Assembly: GCF_003788585.1 (NCBI RefSeq)
Contig: NZ_AYKG01000011.1
Coordinates: 1 to 62,501, forward strand
Origin: Salinisphaera japonica YTM-1
GTDB taxonomy: Bacteria; Pseudomonadota; Gammaproteobacteria; Nevskiales; Salinisphaeraceae
Length of the DNA: 62,501 nucleotides
Reading direction: 5' to 3'
How positions within the stretch are numbered: position 1 is the stretch's first letter; every line of letters begins with the position of its first letter. The notes under the pieces are model-generated. The model ran no database searches. It worked only from the letters and a program-made list of their open reading frames with translations, and was not told the DNA's origin. This document shows positions 6,689-15,851 of this stretch, piece by piece. The position numbers were made by a program, and so were the translations under genes.

Positions 6689-9190
6689 ATGATTGGATTG
6701 ATTGCTGCGGTGGTTCTCATCGCTCTTTACTGGACGCTGCTATATCGCGGCGTATCGCTTTCTGTGTTTACGGCCGTGACGGCCGTGGCCATTGCTGCGC
6801 TTTGGGCCGTGGGTATTCTGGGCCCGGTCGGCGTGACGATCGTGGCCGTGCTGTTCGCGATCCCGGCGATCGCGTTCAACGTGGTGCCGCTGCGCCGCAA
6901 CCTGTTGACCAAGCGCCTGTATACGGTCTTTCGCAAGATCCTTCCGGAGATGGGCCAGACCGAAAAAGACGCCATCGAAGCCGGCGAAGTCTGGTGGGAA
7001 GGCGAGATGTTCCGCGGCCGGCCCAACTGGAACCAGCTGCTGGACTTCAAGCTCACCGAGCTGACGGCGAAGGAGCAAGCGTTTCTGGATAACGAAACCG
7101 AAACGCTGTGCTCGATGATCGATGACTGGGAGGTCAACTTCGAGCGCAAGGACCTGCCCGAAGAGGTCTGGAACTATATCCGCGGCAATAATTTCCTTGC
7201 GATGCTCATCCCCGAGAACATGGGCGGCCTGGGTTTTTCGGCCTACGGCCAGTCCTGTGTTGTGGCCAAGATCGCCACGCGCTCGTTGACCGCGGCCGTG
7301 ACGGTCATGGTGCCCAACTCGCTCGGCCCGGGTGAGCTGCTCACCCATTACGGCACCAAGGAACAGCAGGATCGCTGGTTGCCGGGTCTTGCCAGTGGCA
7401 AGGAATTGCCGTGTTTCGCGCTGACCGGCGTTGAAGTCGGTTCCGATGCGGCCCAGATGCCTGATCGCGGCATCGTCTGCAAGCGCCAGATCGACGGCGA
7501 AGAAGTGCTGGGCCTGTCGCTGACGTTCAACAAGCGCTACATCACGCTGGCCCCGGTTGCCACGGTCATGGGCCTCGCCTTCAAGCTCAAGGACCCGGAC
7601 GGCCTGCTGGGGGATCCCAACACGGTGGACTACGGCATCACCTGTGCGCTGCTGCCCACGGACACGCCGGGCGTGAACATCGGACGGCGTCATTTCCCGG
7701 GGGCGGTCTTCATGAACGGCCCGATCCACGGTGAAGACGTCTTCGTGCCGATCGATTCGATCATCGGCGGCAAGGAAAAAGCCGGTAAGGGCTGGCGCAT
7801 GCTGGTCGAATGCCTGTCGGCCGGGCGTGGTATTTCGCTGCCGGCGCTGTCCACGGCTACCGGCAAGGGCATGTACGGCATCACCTCGGCCTATTCACGC
7901 ATCCGTCGTCAGTTCGGCACGGAGATCGGCAATTTCGAAGGCGTGCGCGAAGGCCTGGGCGTGATCGGCGGCTATGCCTATATTCTGGAGAACGTGCGTA
8001 ACCTGACGGCCTCGGCGGTGGATCACTGCACGCCGTCGGTGGTCACTGCGATGATCAAGTATCACTCCACCGAGATGATGCGCACGGTCATCAATCACGC
8101 CATGGATATCCATAGTGGGCGCGGCATCATCATGGGCCCGCGCAACTATCTGGCCGCGGCTTATCAGGCGCTGCCGGTTGCCATCACCGTCGAGGGCGCC
8201 AACGTCATGACGCGGTCGTTGATGATCTTCGGCCAGGGGGCCATTCGTTGTCATCCGTATGTGCTTTCAGAGATGGAAGCCGCGCATAGCGATAACTTCG
8301 ATAAAGGCCTGAAGGATTTCGACAAGCTGTTGTTCTCGCATATCGGCTATACCGTGAACCGCATGGTGCGCTCGTTCACGCTGGGCATTACCGGCTCGCG
8401 CCTGGCCAAGGCGCCGGTTGATAACGAGATGTCGGATTATTACAAGCACATGGAGCGTTTCTCGGCCGCGCTGGCCTTCTCGGCTGACTTGTCGATGGGC
8501 AGCCTGGGCGGCGCGCTGAAGCTCAAGGAATCCACCTCGGCACGCCTGGGTGATGTGCTGTCGCACCTGTATATGGCCTCGGCCACGTTGAAGGCCTTTG
8601 AGGTCAACGGGCCGACCGAGGAAGACAAGGTGCACGCCCAGTGGGCAATGGAATATCACCTGCACGAGATTGAGAACGCCTTCTTTGAGTTCGCGCGTAA
8701 CTATCCGATCAAGGGTCTGCGCGGCGTGCTCAAGGCCGTGGCGTTGCCGACCGGGCGCAAGTTCGCCGGGCCGTCGGATGAAATCAACGCCAAGCTCTGT
8801 GACCAGATGCAGGCCATGAGCCTGGACTCGGCCTTCGGCAAGCGCATGAGCTACGACATCTATATCGGCCAGGGTGAGAACGACCCGACCGGCCGTCTGA
8901 TGGGTGCCTTCAACAAGCTGCAGGAAGTGGATGCTTTCTACGGCGACTTCCTGCGCGGCGTGAAGAAGGGCGAGATCGCCGGCGAAGTGCTCGAGGATCA
9001 GTTGGCCGATGCCGTGGCCAACAACAAGCTGGACGAAACCCAGGCTCAGAAAATCCGCGAATACGACCGCCTGCGCTACGACGTGCTGTTGACCGACGAC
9101 TTCTCCAAGGAGTATCTGGTTAACCCGAACTCCGAGGAAGGCCGCAAGGCCGAGCACGCCGAACAGGCGGAGCTGCGAAAGGTATCCTAA
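6689..9190 (+). CDS. fadE: Acyl-CoA dehydrogenase, FadE type
   Basis: An 833-residue enzyme that would carry out the first step of beta-oxidation (acyl-CoA to trans-2-enoyl-CoA with FAD). It matches the long gammaproteobacterial FadE architecture: an N-terminal hydrophobic segment (about residues 1-60, with two membrane helices), the acyl-CoA dehydrogenase core (IPENMGGLGFSAYGQSCVVA, FALTGVEVGSDA, SAGRGISLPALSTATGKGM, IHSGRGIIMGPRNYL) and a C-terminal DUF1974-like helical domain of about 280 residues. E. coli FadE has 814 residues. The ATG at 6689 follows GACGAGG; GTG 6671 is an alternative. It is the first gene of a four-gene run, the next one starting with no spacing after its TAA. Confidence 0.93.
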   Translation: MIGLIAAVVLIALYWTLLYRGVSLSVFTAVTAVAIAALWAVGILGPVGVTIVAVLFAIPAIAFNVVPLRRNLLTKRLYTVFRKILPEMGQTEKDAIEAGEVWWEGEMFRGRPNWNQLLDFKLTELTAKEQAFLDNETETLCSMIDDWEVNFERKDLPEEVWNYIRGNNFLAMLIPENMGGLGFSAYGQSCVVAKIATRSLTAAVTVMVPNSLGPGELLTHYGTKEQQDRWLPGLASGKELPCFALTGVEVGSDAAQMPDRGIVCKRQIDGEEVLGLSLTFNKRYITLAPVATVMGLAFKLKDPDGLLGDPNTVDYGITCALLPTDTPGVNIGRRHFPGAVFMNGPIHGEDVFVPIDSIIGGKEKAGKGWRMLVECLSAGRGISLPALSTATGKGMYGITSAYSRIRRQFGTEIGNFEGVREGLGVIGGYAYILENVRNLTASAVDHCTPSVVTAMIKYHSTEMMRTVINHAMDIHSGRGIIMGPRNYLAAAYQALPVAITVEGANVMTRSLMIFGQGAIRCHPYVLSEMEAAHSDNFDKGLKDFDKLLFSHIGYTVNRMVRSFTLGITGSRLAKAPVDNEMSDYYKHMERFSAALAFSADLSMGSLGGALKLKESTSARLGDVLSHLYMASATLKAFEVNGPTEEDKVHAQWAMEYHLHEIENAFFEFARNYPIKGLRGVLKAVALPTGRKFAGPSDEINAKLCDQMQAMSLDSAFGKRMSYDIYIGQGENDPTGRLMGAFNKLQEVDAFYGDFLRGVKKGEIAGEVLEDQLADAVANNKLDETQAQKIREYDRLRYDVLLTDDFSKEYLVNPNSEEGRKAEHAEQAELRKVS

Positions 9191-10465
9191 ATGGTCGATT
9201 GGGCATGGCCCGGTACCCGTCGGATCGAGATCCGTGATCCCGATCTGACGGGGGTGACCGATATCAACAAGGCGGCCGAAATCGATGCCCGGCGTGTGGG
9301 CTTGTCCCCGCGCCGGGTCGATCGTATCTGGCAGGCCGTGGAAGATGTCTACCGCAGCCGCGTGCATCCGGGGCTGTCGTTCTGTCTGCGCCGCGACGGC
9401 GAGATCGTGCTCGACCGAGCGATCGGCCACGCGCGTGGCGTGGCGCCCGATTGCCCGCCAGGGCCCCAGAGCGTGGCCATGGCAGCGGATACGCCGGTGT
9501 GTATGTTCTCGGCTTCCAAGGCCGTTATCGCGGTGCTGACCCACAAGCTGGCCGAAACCGGAGCGATCGACTTGGACGCGCCGGTGTCACGTTATATTCC
9601 CGAGTTCAGCGGTGAAGGAAAAACGCACACCACACTGGCCCAGGTGTTGACGCATCGCGGCGGCTTCCCGTGTTTCCCGCGTGGAGACGGCAACGCCGAA
9701 GTGTTGCGCGACTGGGACGCGTGTATTGCGCGTATCTGTCGGGCCCCGGCCAATGCCGGCGGCGAAAGGCTGGCGTATCACGCCATGACCGGCGGTTATA
9801 TCCTTGGCGAGGTGATCCGGCGGGTGACCGACAAGCCGCTGACCGCTTATTTGGACAAGACGCTGCGCAAGCCCCTGGGCATGCGTTACTTCACTTATGG
9901 CCTGGACGGGCGCTCGCGCTCTCGCGTGGCGGCCAATCATGTGGCCGGCATGCCCGTGCGCTGGCCGATGTCCAAATGGGCCGAGGCGGCACTGGCGCGC
10001 TCGTTCGAGGATGTCGTGGCGTTGTCCAATGAATCGCTGTTCATGGATACCGTCATCCCCTCGGGCAATCTGTATGCCACGGCTGAAGAAATCTCGCGGT
10101 TCTATCAGATGATGCTCGACGACGGTCGCTACGGCGATCAGCAAGTGCTGGCGCCCGAAACGGTCGCGCGTCTGCGACGCCCGGCCGGGCGCCTGGCCAT
10201 CGATCATATGCTCAAACTGCCCATGCGCTATAGCCAGGGCCTCATGTTGGGAATGAATCCGGTTGGGGTGTATGGGCCAATGAGTGGGGCGGCTTTCGGC
10301 CATGTTGGCTTCATGAACATCTTCGGCTGGGCCGATCCGGATCGCCGTCTGAGTGTGAGCTTGTTGACCACCGGCAAGGCGTTGCTCGGCGGGCATTTGA
10401 TTCCGCTCGTGAAGATGCTCGGGCAGGTCAATCATGAATGCGGCGGCTGGCGGCGTGGGTTATGA
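9191..10465 (+). CDS. Serine hydrolase, beta-lactamase/EstB family
   Basis: A 424-residue hydrolase of the class C beta-lactamase-like esterase family. The nucleophile motif SxxK is S107-A-S-K110, the Tyr motif region is around YHAMTGGYILGEVIRR, and a late HVGFMNIFGWADPD segment corresponds to the third active-site region. No signal peptide is visible, which favours a cytoplasmic esterase over a beta-lactamase. Its ATG abuts the fadE stop and its own stop overlaps the next start by four bases, so it is translationally coupled in the lipid operon. Acyl-ester or lipid-derived substrates are likely from context only. Confidence 0.85.
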   Translation: MVDWAWPGTRRIEIRDPDLTGVTDINKAAEIDARRVGLSPRRVDRIWQAVEDVYRSRVHPGLSFCLRRDGEIVLDRAIGHARGVAPDCPPGPQSVAMAADTPVCMFSASKAVIAVLTHKLAETGAIDLDAPVSRYIPEFSGEGKTHTTLAQVLTHRGGFPCFPRGDGNAEVLRDWDACIARICRAPANAGGERLAYHAMTGGYILGEVIRRVTDKPLTAYLDKTLRKPLGMRYFTYGLDGRSRSRVAANHVAGMPVRWPMSKWAEAALARSFEDVVALSNESLFMDTVIPSGNLYATAEEISRFYQMMLDDGRYGDQQVLAPETVARLRRPAGRLAIDHMLKLPMRYSQGLMLGMNPVGVYGPMSGAAFGHVGFMNIFGWADPDRRLSVSLLTTGKALLGGHLIPLVKMLGQVNHECGGWRRGL

Positions 10466-11688
10466 CAGACACGCACGATAAATCGGTTGAACGCCGGGCC
10501 ACGGGCTGGGCCACGGCCGGCCTGTGGTTGCGCGGTGGGCTTGATCTGGCCGGCGATATCTATCGCGGCACGGTGGATATGGTCGAAAACGTGCATGCCA
10601 CGATCAGCGATCGCAGCCGGCCCGTGAATCCGACGGCACGCTTCGAGGCGCCGATTCGCCAGCTGGTTTATCGCCAGGTGCGTGATATCGGGGCCTTGAG
10701 TTTTGCCTTGTCGCGCGCCAGCGCGGCCCCCAGCGCGCGTTTTGCACCCTGGCCGCAGCACGCGCGCTCGGCGGATGTATCACTGCATCTGCAAAGCGCG
10801 CTCAACGGTGTTTGCGGTGATTACCTGGCCCGGCGTGCCAACGTGCTGGCCCTGGATATGGCGTTCGTCGATGCCAGCGGCGATATCTTCGATCTGGACG
10901 ATGCCGCGGCCACCCCGCAACCGGGCGATGACGGGCGCGACCATCTGGTCGTGCTTATCCACGGGCTGGGCATGAATGATCGGCACTGGCAGGCCCGCGG
11001 CACCGACATGGGCGCGCGTCTGGCCGCCGACTTGGGCGCCACCACCTGGCGGCTGCGCTATAACACCGGACGCCCCATCGCCGACAACGGCCAGGCACTG
11101 GCCGAGCGCATGGAACAGCTCTGGCTGAGCGCCGAACGCCCGGCCCGCACGATCACGCTGGTGGGCCACAGCATGGGCGGCCTGGTGGCCCGGCGCGCGC
11201 TCGAATACGGCCACGGCGTGGGCCACGGCTGGGTGGGCTGTCTGGACGCGCTGGTCTGTCTGGGCTCGCCCCACCACGGCGCGCCGCTGGCTCGGCTGGG
11301 CCACCTGTTGGATCGGGGCCTGGCCTGGAGCGAATTCTCACGCCCGTTCACCGCGATACTCGATGCGCGCAGTGCCGGGGTCAAGGATCTGCGCGACGGC
11401 GTGGCCTGGGGCGGGCCGGCCGCTGACGAGGCGCCCGAGATCGGCTATCTGCTGATTGCAGCCACTCTGGGCCTGTCCGATGACGACTGGCTGGGAGAGA
11501 GCCTGGGCGATCTACTGGTCAATGTCTCGAGTGCCGCCGATGCGCGTTCGCAACGCACCGGCGCGGCGATCGCGCTCGAGGTCTTTCATCGACTGAATCA
11601 TTTTGATCTGCTTTACGACGAGGCCGTGTATGTCCGGATACGCGACTGGCTCGTGGCACGACAGAATTCACACGTATTGAAGTATTAG
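10462..11688 (+). CDS. Alpha/beta hydrolase, lipase/PGAP1-like
   Basis: A 408-residue alpha/beta hydrolase. The oxyanion strand motif VLIHGLGMNDRHW begins near residue 162 and the nucleophile elbow is GHSMGG with Ser237; a LGSPHHGAPLARLG segment after it is typical of lipase-like and PGAP1-like esterases. The N-terminal ~140 residues are helical and amphipathic (VDMVENVHATI), and may associate with membrane or lipid. The ATGA overlap with the serine hydrolase gene decides the start at 10462. Together with FadE and FabG it suggests hydrolysis of an ester whose acyl group is then oxidised. Confidence 0.85.
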   Translation: MTDTHDKSVERRATGWATAGLWLRGGLDLAGDIYRGTVDMVENVHATISDRSRPVNPTARFEAPIRQLVYRQVRDIGALSFALSRASAAPSARFAPWPQHARSADVSLHLQSALNGVCGDYLARRANVLALDMAFVDASGDIFDLDDAAATPQPGDDGRDHLVVLIHGLGMNDRHWQARGTDMGARLAADLGATTWRLRYNTGRPIADNGQALAERMEQLWLSAERPARTITLVGHSMGGLVARRALEYGHGVGHGWVGCLDALVCLGSPHHGAPLARLGHLLDRGLAWSEFSRPFTAILDARSAGVKDLRDGVAWGGPAADEAPEIGYLLIAATLGLSDDDWLGESLGDLLVNVSSAADARSQRTGAAIALEVFHRLNHFDLLYDEAVYVRIRDWLVARQNSHVLKY

Positions 11689-11705
11689 ATAACAAGGAGT
11701 CAACG

Positions 11706-13061
11706 ATGAGCGATTATCTCGTCAACGCGGCGTCCAAGCCGGCTATGCGCAAAGTCATGCAGTCGATGGGCATTCCCACGCCTACCCAGCTGGCGCGCGC
11801 AGAAGGTGCCTACCAAGAAAAATTCCTGGACGGGCAGCGTGTTGTCGTCGGCGCCGGCAAGAACGCTGCCGCACGTCACGTCATCCAGCAAACGCTGGCG
11901 GGTACCGGGGCCGACGTCGTCGAGGCCAATGCCGAAGACGACAACAAATACGATGCGCTCGTCTTCGATGCCACCGGCATGACCGCGGCCCGTGATCTGC
12001 GCGCGTTGTACGAATTCTTCCACCCGATCGCTCGCCAGCTCACGCGTAACGCCCGTGTGGTCGTGCTGGCCAGTGATCCCGACGCGATGGAAACATTGGC
12101 CGGCGCCACGGCTGCCCGGGCCGTCGAAGGGTTCACCCGCTCGTTCGCCAAGGAAATCGGCAAGTTCGGCTCTACCGTCAACCTCATCTATGTGGCCCCG
12201 GGGGCCGAAGACCGGGCCGCGGGGCCGCTCCGGTTCTTCCTTTCGGACCACAGCACGTTCGTCGACGGCCAGGCCTTGACCGTGAAAGCCACCGGCCAGA
12301 TGCCGGCCGAGATTCCGACCACCCAGCCTCTGGCCGGCAAGACCGCGCTCGTCACCGGTGGTGCCCGGGGCATCGGTGCCGCCACCGCCGAGCGCTTGGC
12401 CGCCGAGGGCGCGCACGTTGTCTGTCTGGATATTCCCCAGGATCAGGACACCCTGGAACAGACCGTGGGCGAGTTCGGGGGCACCGCGTTGCCGCTGGAT
12501 ATCACCGACGACAACGCCCCGCGCCAGATCGCCGATTTCATGAAAGAGAAATTCGGCGGTGTGGATATCGTGGTTCACAACGCCGGTGTCACCCGCGACA
12601 AGACTCTGGCCAACATGCCCGAGCACTACTGGGACATGGTCATGGCCATCAACCTCGAAGCCATTCTGGCGGTCGACGGCGTGCTGACCGATGAAAAGAT
12701 CATCAACGAGCACGGCCGCGTCATCTGTCTGTGCTCGATCGGCGGCATCGCCGGCAACCGCGGCCAGACCAACTACGGCACGACCAAGGCGGGTCTTATT
12801 GGCTTCGTCCAGCGCCAGGCCGATGCACAAGCTGCGCGCGGCGTGACCTTCAACGCCGTGGCACCCGGCTTCATCGAAACCCGCATGACCGCCGAAATGC
12901 CCTTTGGTGTGCGCGAAGGCGGGCGGCGCCTGTCCTCACTGGGCCAGGGCGGCACCCCGCGGGATGTGGCCGAAACCATCACCTTTCTGGCCACGCCGGG
13001 CGCCGGCGGCTGCTCGGGCAATGTCCTGCGTGTCTGCGGCCAGAGCCTGATCGGCGCCTGA
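11706..13061 (+). CDS. Long FabG-type 3-oxoacyl reductase (tandem Rossmann)
   Basis: A 451-residue SDR of the high-molecular-weight FabG class. The first ~200 residues form a degenerate flavodoxin/Rossmann-like domain; the second domain begins at GKTALVTGGARGIGAATAER (NADP-binding TGxxxGIG), with HNAGVTRDKTLANM, catalytic Ser in CSIGGIAGN and the Tyr-Lys pair in YGTTKAG. It would interconvert 3-oxoacyl and 3-hydroxyacyl thioesters, with acyl-CoA likely given the operon. The start follows a good AAGGAG. It is the last gene before a strong terminator. Mycobacterial FabG4 is the best known protein with this layout. Confidence 0.9.
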   Translation: MSDYLVNAASKPAMRKVMQSMGIPTPTQLARAEGAYQEKFLDGQRVVVGAGKNAAARHVIQQTLAGTGADVVEANAEDDNKYDALVFDATGMTAARDLRALYEFFHPIARQLTRNARVVVLASDPDAMETLAGATAARAVEGFTRSFAKEIGKFGSTVNLIYVAPGAEDRAAGPLRFFLSDHSTFVDGQALTVKATGQMPAEIPTTQPLAGKTALVTGGARGIGAATAERLAAEGAHVVCLDIPQDQDTLEQTVGEFGGTALPLDITDDNAPRQIADFMKEKFGGVDIVVHNAGVTRDKTLANMPEHYWDMVMAINLEAILAVDGVLTDEKIINEHGRVICLCSIGGIAGNRGQTNYGTTKAGLIGFVQRQADAQAARGVTFNAVAPGFIETRMTAEMPFGVREGGRRLSSLGQGGTPRDVAETITFLATPGAGGCSGNVLRVCGQSLIGA

Positions 13062-13085
13062 TCCGACAACACAGCACTACAACCC

Positions 13086-13120
13086 AAAAGACCGCGGCAT
13101 CGATCGCGGTCTTTTTGTTC
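13086..13120 (+). terminator. Rho-independent terminator of the fadE operon
   Basis: AAAAGACCGCG and its complement CGCGGTCTTTTT form an 11-bp stem around GCATCGAT, ending in a T run, 25 bases after the fabG-like stop. It closes the fadE operon. Confidence 0.9.
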
Positions 13121-13352
13121 CCGGTTCGCGGGTTGGCGCTACGATCGGCAGTTAAACCGGCGAAAAGCGATAGATTGTCTGACATCAGGATGTAATTTTT
13201 ATTTATTTTTCCAACGAAATCAAACGGATGGAAAAAGTTAGCCGATTAAAATACCGGCATAAAAACCGGCAAGTCGGTTATCACAGACATACTTCAACAA
13301 AGCTTCGCCCGACTGGCTCATAACCGATCTGACTTACGGGCTTGCGCCCTAC

Positions 13353-14516
13353 ATGTCGGCCGACCCGGACCGTGTGTTGGCAAGCCAAGCGCATCGGCTG
13401 GCGCAGAAATCCGCCGCGCTGAGCGCGTTGCCGCCAGCGACGCGCCCCGCGCTGCAAAGCATGTTGCGTACGGTCAACACCTACTACTCAAATCTCATCG
13501 AGGGCCAGAGCACACACCCGGTCGCCGTCGATCGTGCGATACGAGCAGGCATGGAAACGCAAACGCCCGGCGTATTGATATCGCTGGCACTTCGAGAAGC
13601 CGAAGAAACCATCGCCACGCGACAGGCGGTCGCCGCTTTCGAGCGTCCCACAACCCCTGAATTTATCCGGCATATTCATGAGCTGATCTTTTCCAAGATC
13701 CCCGAGTCCGCGCGGCGAACGACCGCCGCCGAGGGCGATCGAACGATCGTGGTCGAGCCCGGGGTTTTTCGCGCAGTCGATGTACAGGTTGCACGCCATG
13801 TGACCATTGCCTACGGCCAGCTGGCCGGCGCGCTATCGCGTTTCGACGAGCAGTATCGGCCCGATCGGGTCAGCCTGCGCGGCGACCAGGGATTGATTGC
13901 CGCCGCGGCCGCGCACCATCGCCTGGTATTTCTATATCCCTTCGCCGACGGCAATGGACGGGTGGCCCGCCTGTTCAGCGGTGTCTATATTGATTCTGTT
14001 CTCGAACAGCCGGCGATATGGAGTCTTTCGCGCGGCTTGGCCCGTAGCCGTGAGCAGTATTATCGCCACCTGGCAGAAGCCGACGCGCCGCGGCAAGGCG
14101 ATCTTGATGGACGCAGCCCGCGTAGCCAGCGCGCGCTGTATACGTTCTGCGCGTACTTCTTGGCCCGCTGTATCGATCAGGTGGACTACATGGCTGAGCT
14201 GCTGAATATCGACGGGTACAAACACCGAGTCGAATATCTTGTTCGCCAGGCCAATCAGAGCGCGCTTCCGGGTATTCCTCGGCTCGATTCGGGCGCCGAG
14301 GGCGTATTGAAGGCCGTCTTCATTGAAGGCGAGCTGACGCGCGCCGAAGCAAGCCAGCGCACCGGTTACAAGGAACGCATGGGCAGAAACGTGTTGCAAC
14401 ATCTATTGAAAGAGGGCTTGTTGGTCAGCGACAACCAACGTGGCCCCGTGCGCCCCGGCTTCCCCGCGGCGTATCTGGAATACTTATTCCCGAAAATGGC
14501 CGGCGCGGACTACTGA
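13353..14516 (+). CDS. Fic domain protein with Tyr replacing the catalytic His
   Basis: A 387-residue Fic family protein. The N-terminal part holds a class II inhibitory helix motif S46-N-L-I-E50-G51, matching (S/T)xxxE(G/N). The Fic core motif normally reads HPFx(D/E)GNGRxxR, but here it is Y195-PFADGNGRVAR: codon TAT at 13935-13937 where CAT would give His. The C-terminal ~110 residues (GVLKAVFIEGELTRAEASQR... MGRNVLQHLLKEGLLVSDN) look like a winged-helix domain. Fic enzymes move AMP or other nucleotide groups onto target proteins, and the His acts as base, so the canonical activity is doubtful here. The upstream 235 bases are AT-rich and contain its only promoter space. It is monocistronic. 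Confidence 0.88.
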   Translation: MSADPDRVLASQAHRLAQKSAALSALPPATRPALQSMLRTVNTYYSNLIEGQSTHPVAVDRAIRAGMETQTPGVLISLALREAEETIATRQAVAAFERPTTPEFIRHIHELIFSKIPESARRTTAAEGDRTIVVEPGVFRAVDVQVARHVTIAYGQLAGALSRFDEQYRPDRVSLRGDQGLIAAAAAHHRLVFLYPFADGNGRVARLFSGVYIDSVLEQPAIWSLSRGLARSREQYYRHLAEADAPRQGDLDGRSPRSQRALYTFCAYFLARCIDQVDYMAELLNIDGYKHRVEYLVRQANQSALPGIPRLDSGAEGVLKAVFIEGELTRAEASQRTGYKERMGRNVLQHLLKEGLLVSDNQRGPVRPGFPAAYLEYLFPKMAGADY

Positions 14517-14527
14517 CAGGCGGCAAA

Positions 14528-15373
14528 TCAACTTCGCGCAGCCAGCCAGTCCCCGATCACCGGCCAGATCTCGCGCTGGGCGTCCTTGGACACGACGATG
14601 CCGGGATGATCGTAATTCTGGGCATAGCCGTGGGCCGTGCCGGCTTCCATGAACGTCGTATCAAGGCTTTGCGTGGCGTCGACGAAGGCCCGGCAGCCGG
14701 GCGTGGGGTCAACCTTGTCGGCGCTGCCGCTGATCGCCAGGACAGGACACGACAGGCCCGCCAGATCGTTGCGGATTATCGACGAACGCCGGCCGCGGGC
14801 GACCCAGTCGCAGGCATCGATCGCCGCGGCAGCCGGCTCATCGACCGGGCCCAGGCCGACGGCGCGGGCGGGCAGATGGCCACGCAGGCGCACCAGCCCG
14901 CGGGTAACCAGATTGCCCGGCCAATCGAGCATGCGCTTGGATTGTTCATACTGGCTGGCCAGTAACACCAGGCCGGCGATGGCATCGGAGGCCACATGGC
15001 GCGCCAGGCCGCGGGCCGCGGTCACGCCGCCAAACGAATGGCCGATCCAGAGCGCCGGCTGGGCGTGGCGCTCGGCCACGAGTGCCGCCACGGCCGGTAT
15101 ATCGTGGGTCATGTGCTCGGCAAGGCCCAGGCGTGCACGGCCGCAATCCGGCCCATCGGATAGCCCGCGGCGCTGCAGGATATAGACCGGGTGCCCGCGT
15201 TCAGCCAGATAAGCCGCCAGGCCGATGCCACGCTCGGACAGCCAGAACCGCCGGTCGGTGAACATGCCATGCATGAGCACGACCGGCGGCCCGTCGCCTG
15301 CCGACCCGCAGACCGTAACCAGACACTGCCCGCCGTCGGCGCCGGCCAGCGTCAGGTGTTGTATATCAGCCAC
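14528..15373 (-). CDS. Alpha/beta hydrolase
   Basis: A 281-residue alpha/beta hydrolase with the oxyanion motif VVLMHGMFTDRRFW near residue 31, nucleophile GHSFGG (Ser113), an acidic residue in LAISGSADKVDP and a late His in GTAHGYAQNYDHP. The layout resembles lysophospholipase or PhaC-like esterases lacking a signal peptide. The start overlaps the upstream DUF3429 gene by eight bases, placing it third in an operon after hemD. Substrate is unknown. Confidence 0.82.
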   Translation of the reverse strand: MADIQHLTLAGADGGQCLVTVCGSAGDGPPVVLMHGMFTDRRFWLSERGIGLAAYLAERGHPVYILQRRGLSDGPDCGRARLGLAEHMTHDIPAVAALVAERHAQPALWIGHSFGGVTAARGLARHVASDAIAGLVLLASQYEQSKRMLDWPGNLVTRGLVRLRGHLPARAVGLGPVDEPAAAAIDACDWVARGRRSSIIRNDLAGLSCPVLAISGSADKVDPTPGCRAFVDATQSLDTTFMEAGTAHGYAQNYDHPGIVVSKDAQREIWPVIGDWLAARS

Positions 15374-15851
15374 GAACGATGTGCCAGCCGATCGCGATCA
15401 CGCAGCCGGCCACCACGATCGTCAGCACACGGCGCAGCTGCAGAAAGCCGGTGTGTTGCCAGCCCTGGCGGTGCCCGCGTTCGTCAGCACCCCAGGCCAG
15501 GATGAGTGCAACGAGCAGCAGCCCGAACGCCCAGGCATCGCCCCAGACCTGGCCCAGCAGCAGGGCCGGCCAGGCGATGAGCGCAGGCACCACGCCCAGC
15601 ACCATATCCAGCGCGGGCGCCCGCCCACGGGCCAGCATCAGCCCCCACTGCACGCCGCCGATGAACGACACGATGGTCGCCAGATAGACGAGCGCGATAT
15701 GCAGCACGCGCTCGGGCAAGAGCGTGGTCCCGACATAGGCCTCGTACACGCCGGCCACGAAGGGCACCAGCGCCAGAAGCCCGAGGCCGGCTGCCAGCAG
15801 CAAGGCAGGCGCGCCGTTGCCCGCAGGCGATTTTGGTTTGGTGTCGGTCAT
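15366..15851 (-). CDS. DUF3429 family inner-membrane protein
   Basis: A 161-residue protein with five predicted membrane helices (for example PALLLAAGLGLLALVPFVAG, ALVYLATIVSFIGGVQWGLM, and a C-terminal VLTIVVAGCVIAIGWHI). The IVSFIGGVQWGL motif is characteristic of DUF3429. The function of the family is unknown. The ATG overlaps the hemD stop by four bases, and its stop overlaps the hydrolase start. Confidence 0.85.
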   Translation of the reverse strand: MTDTKPKSPAGNGAPALLLAAGLGLLALVPFVAGVYEAYVGTTLLPERVLHIALVYLATIVSFIGGVQWGLMLARGRAPALDMVLGVVPALIAWPALLLGQVWGDAWAFGLLLVALILAWGADERGHRQGWQHTGFLQLRRVLTIVVAGCVIAIGWHIVRG

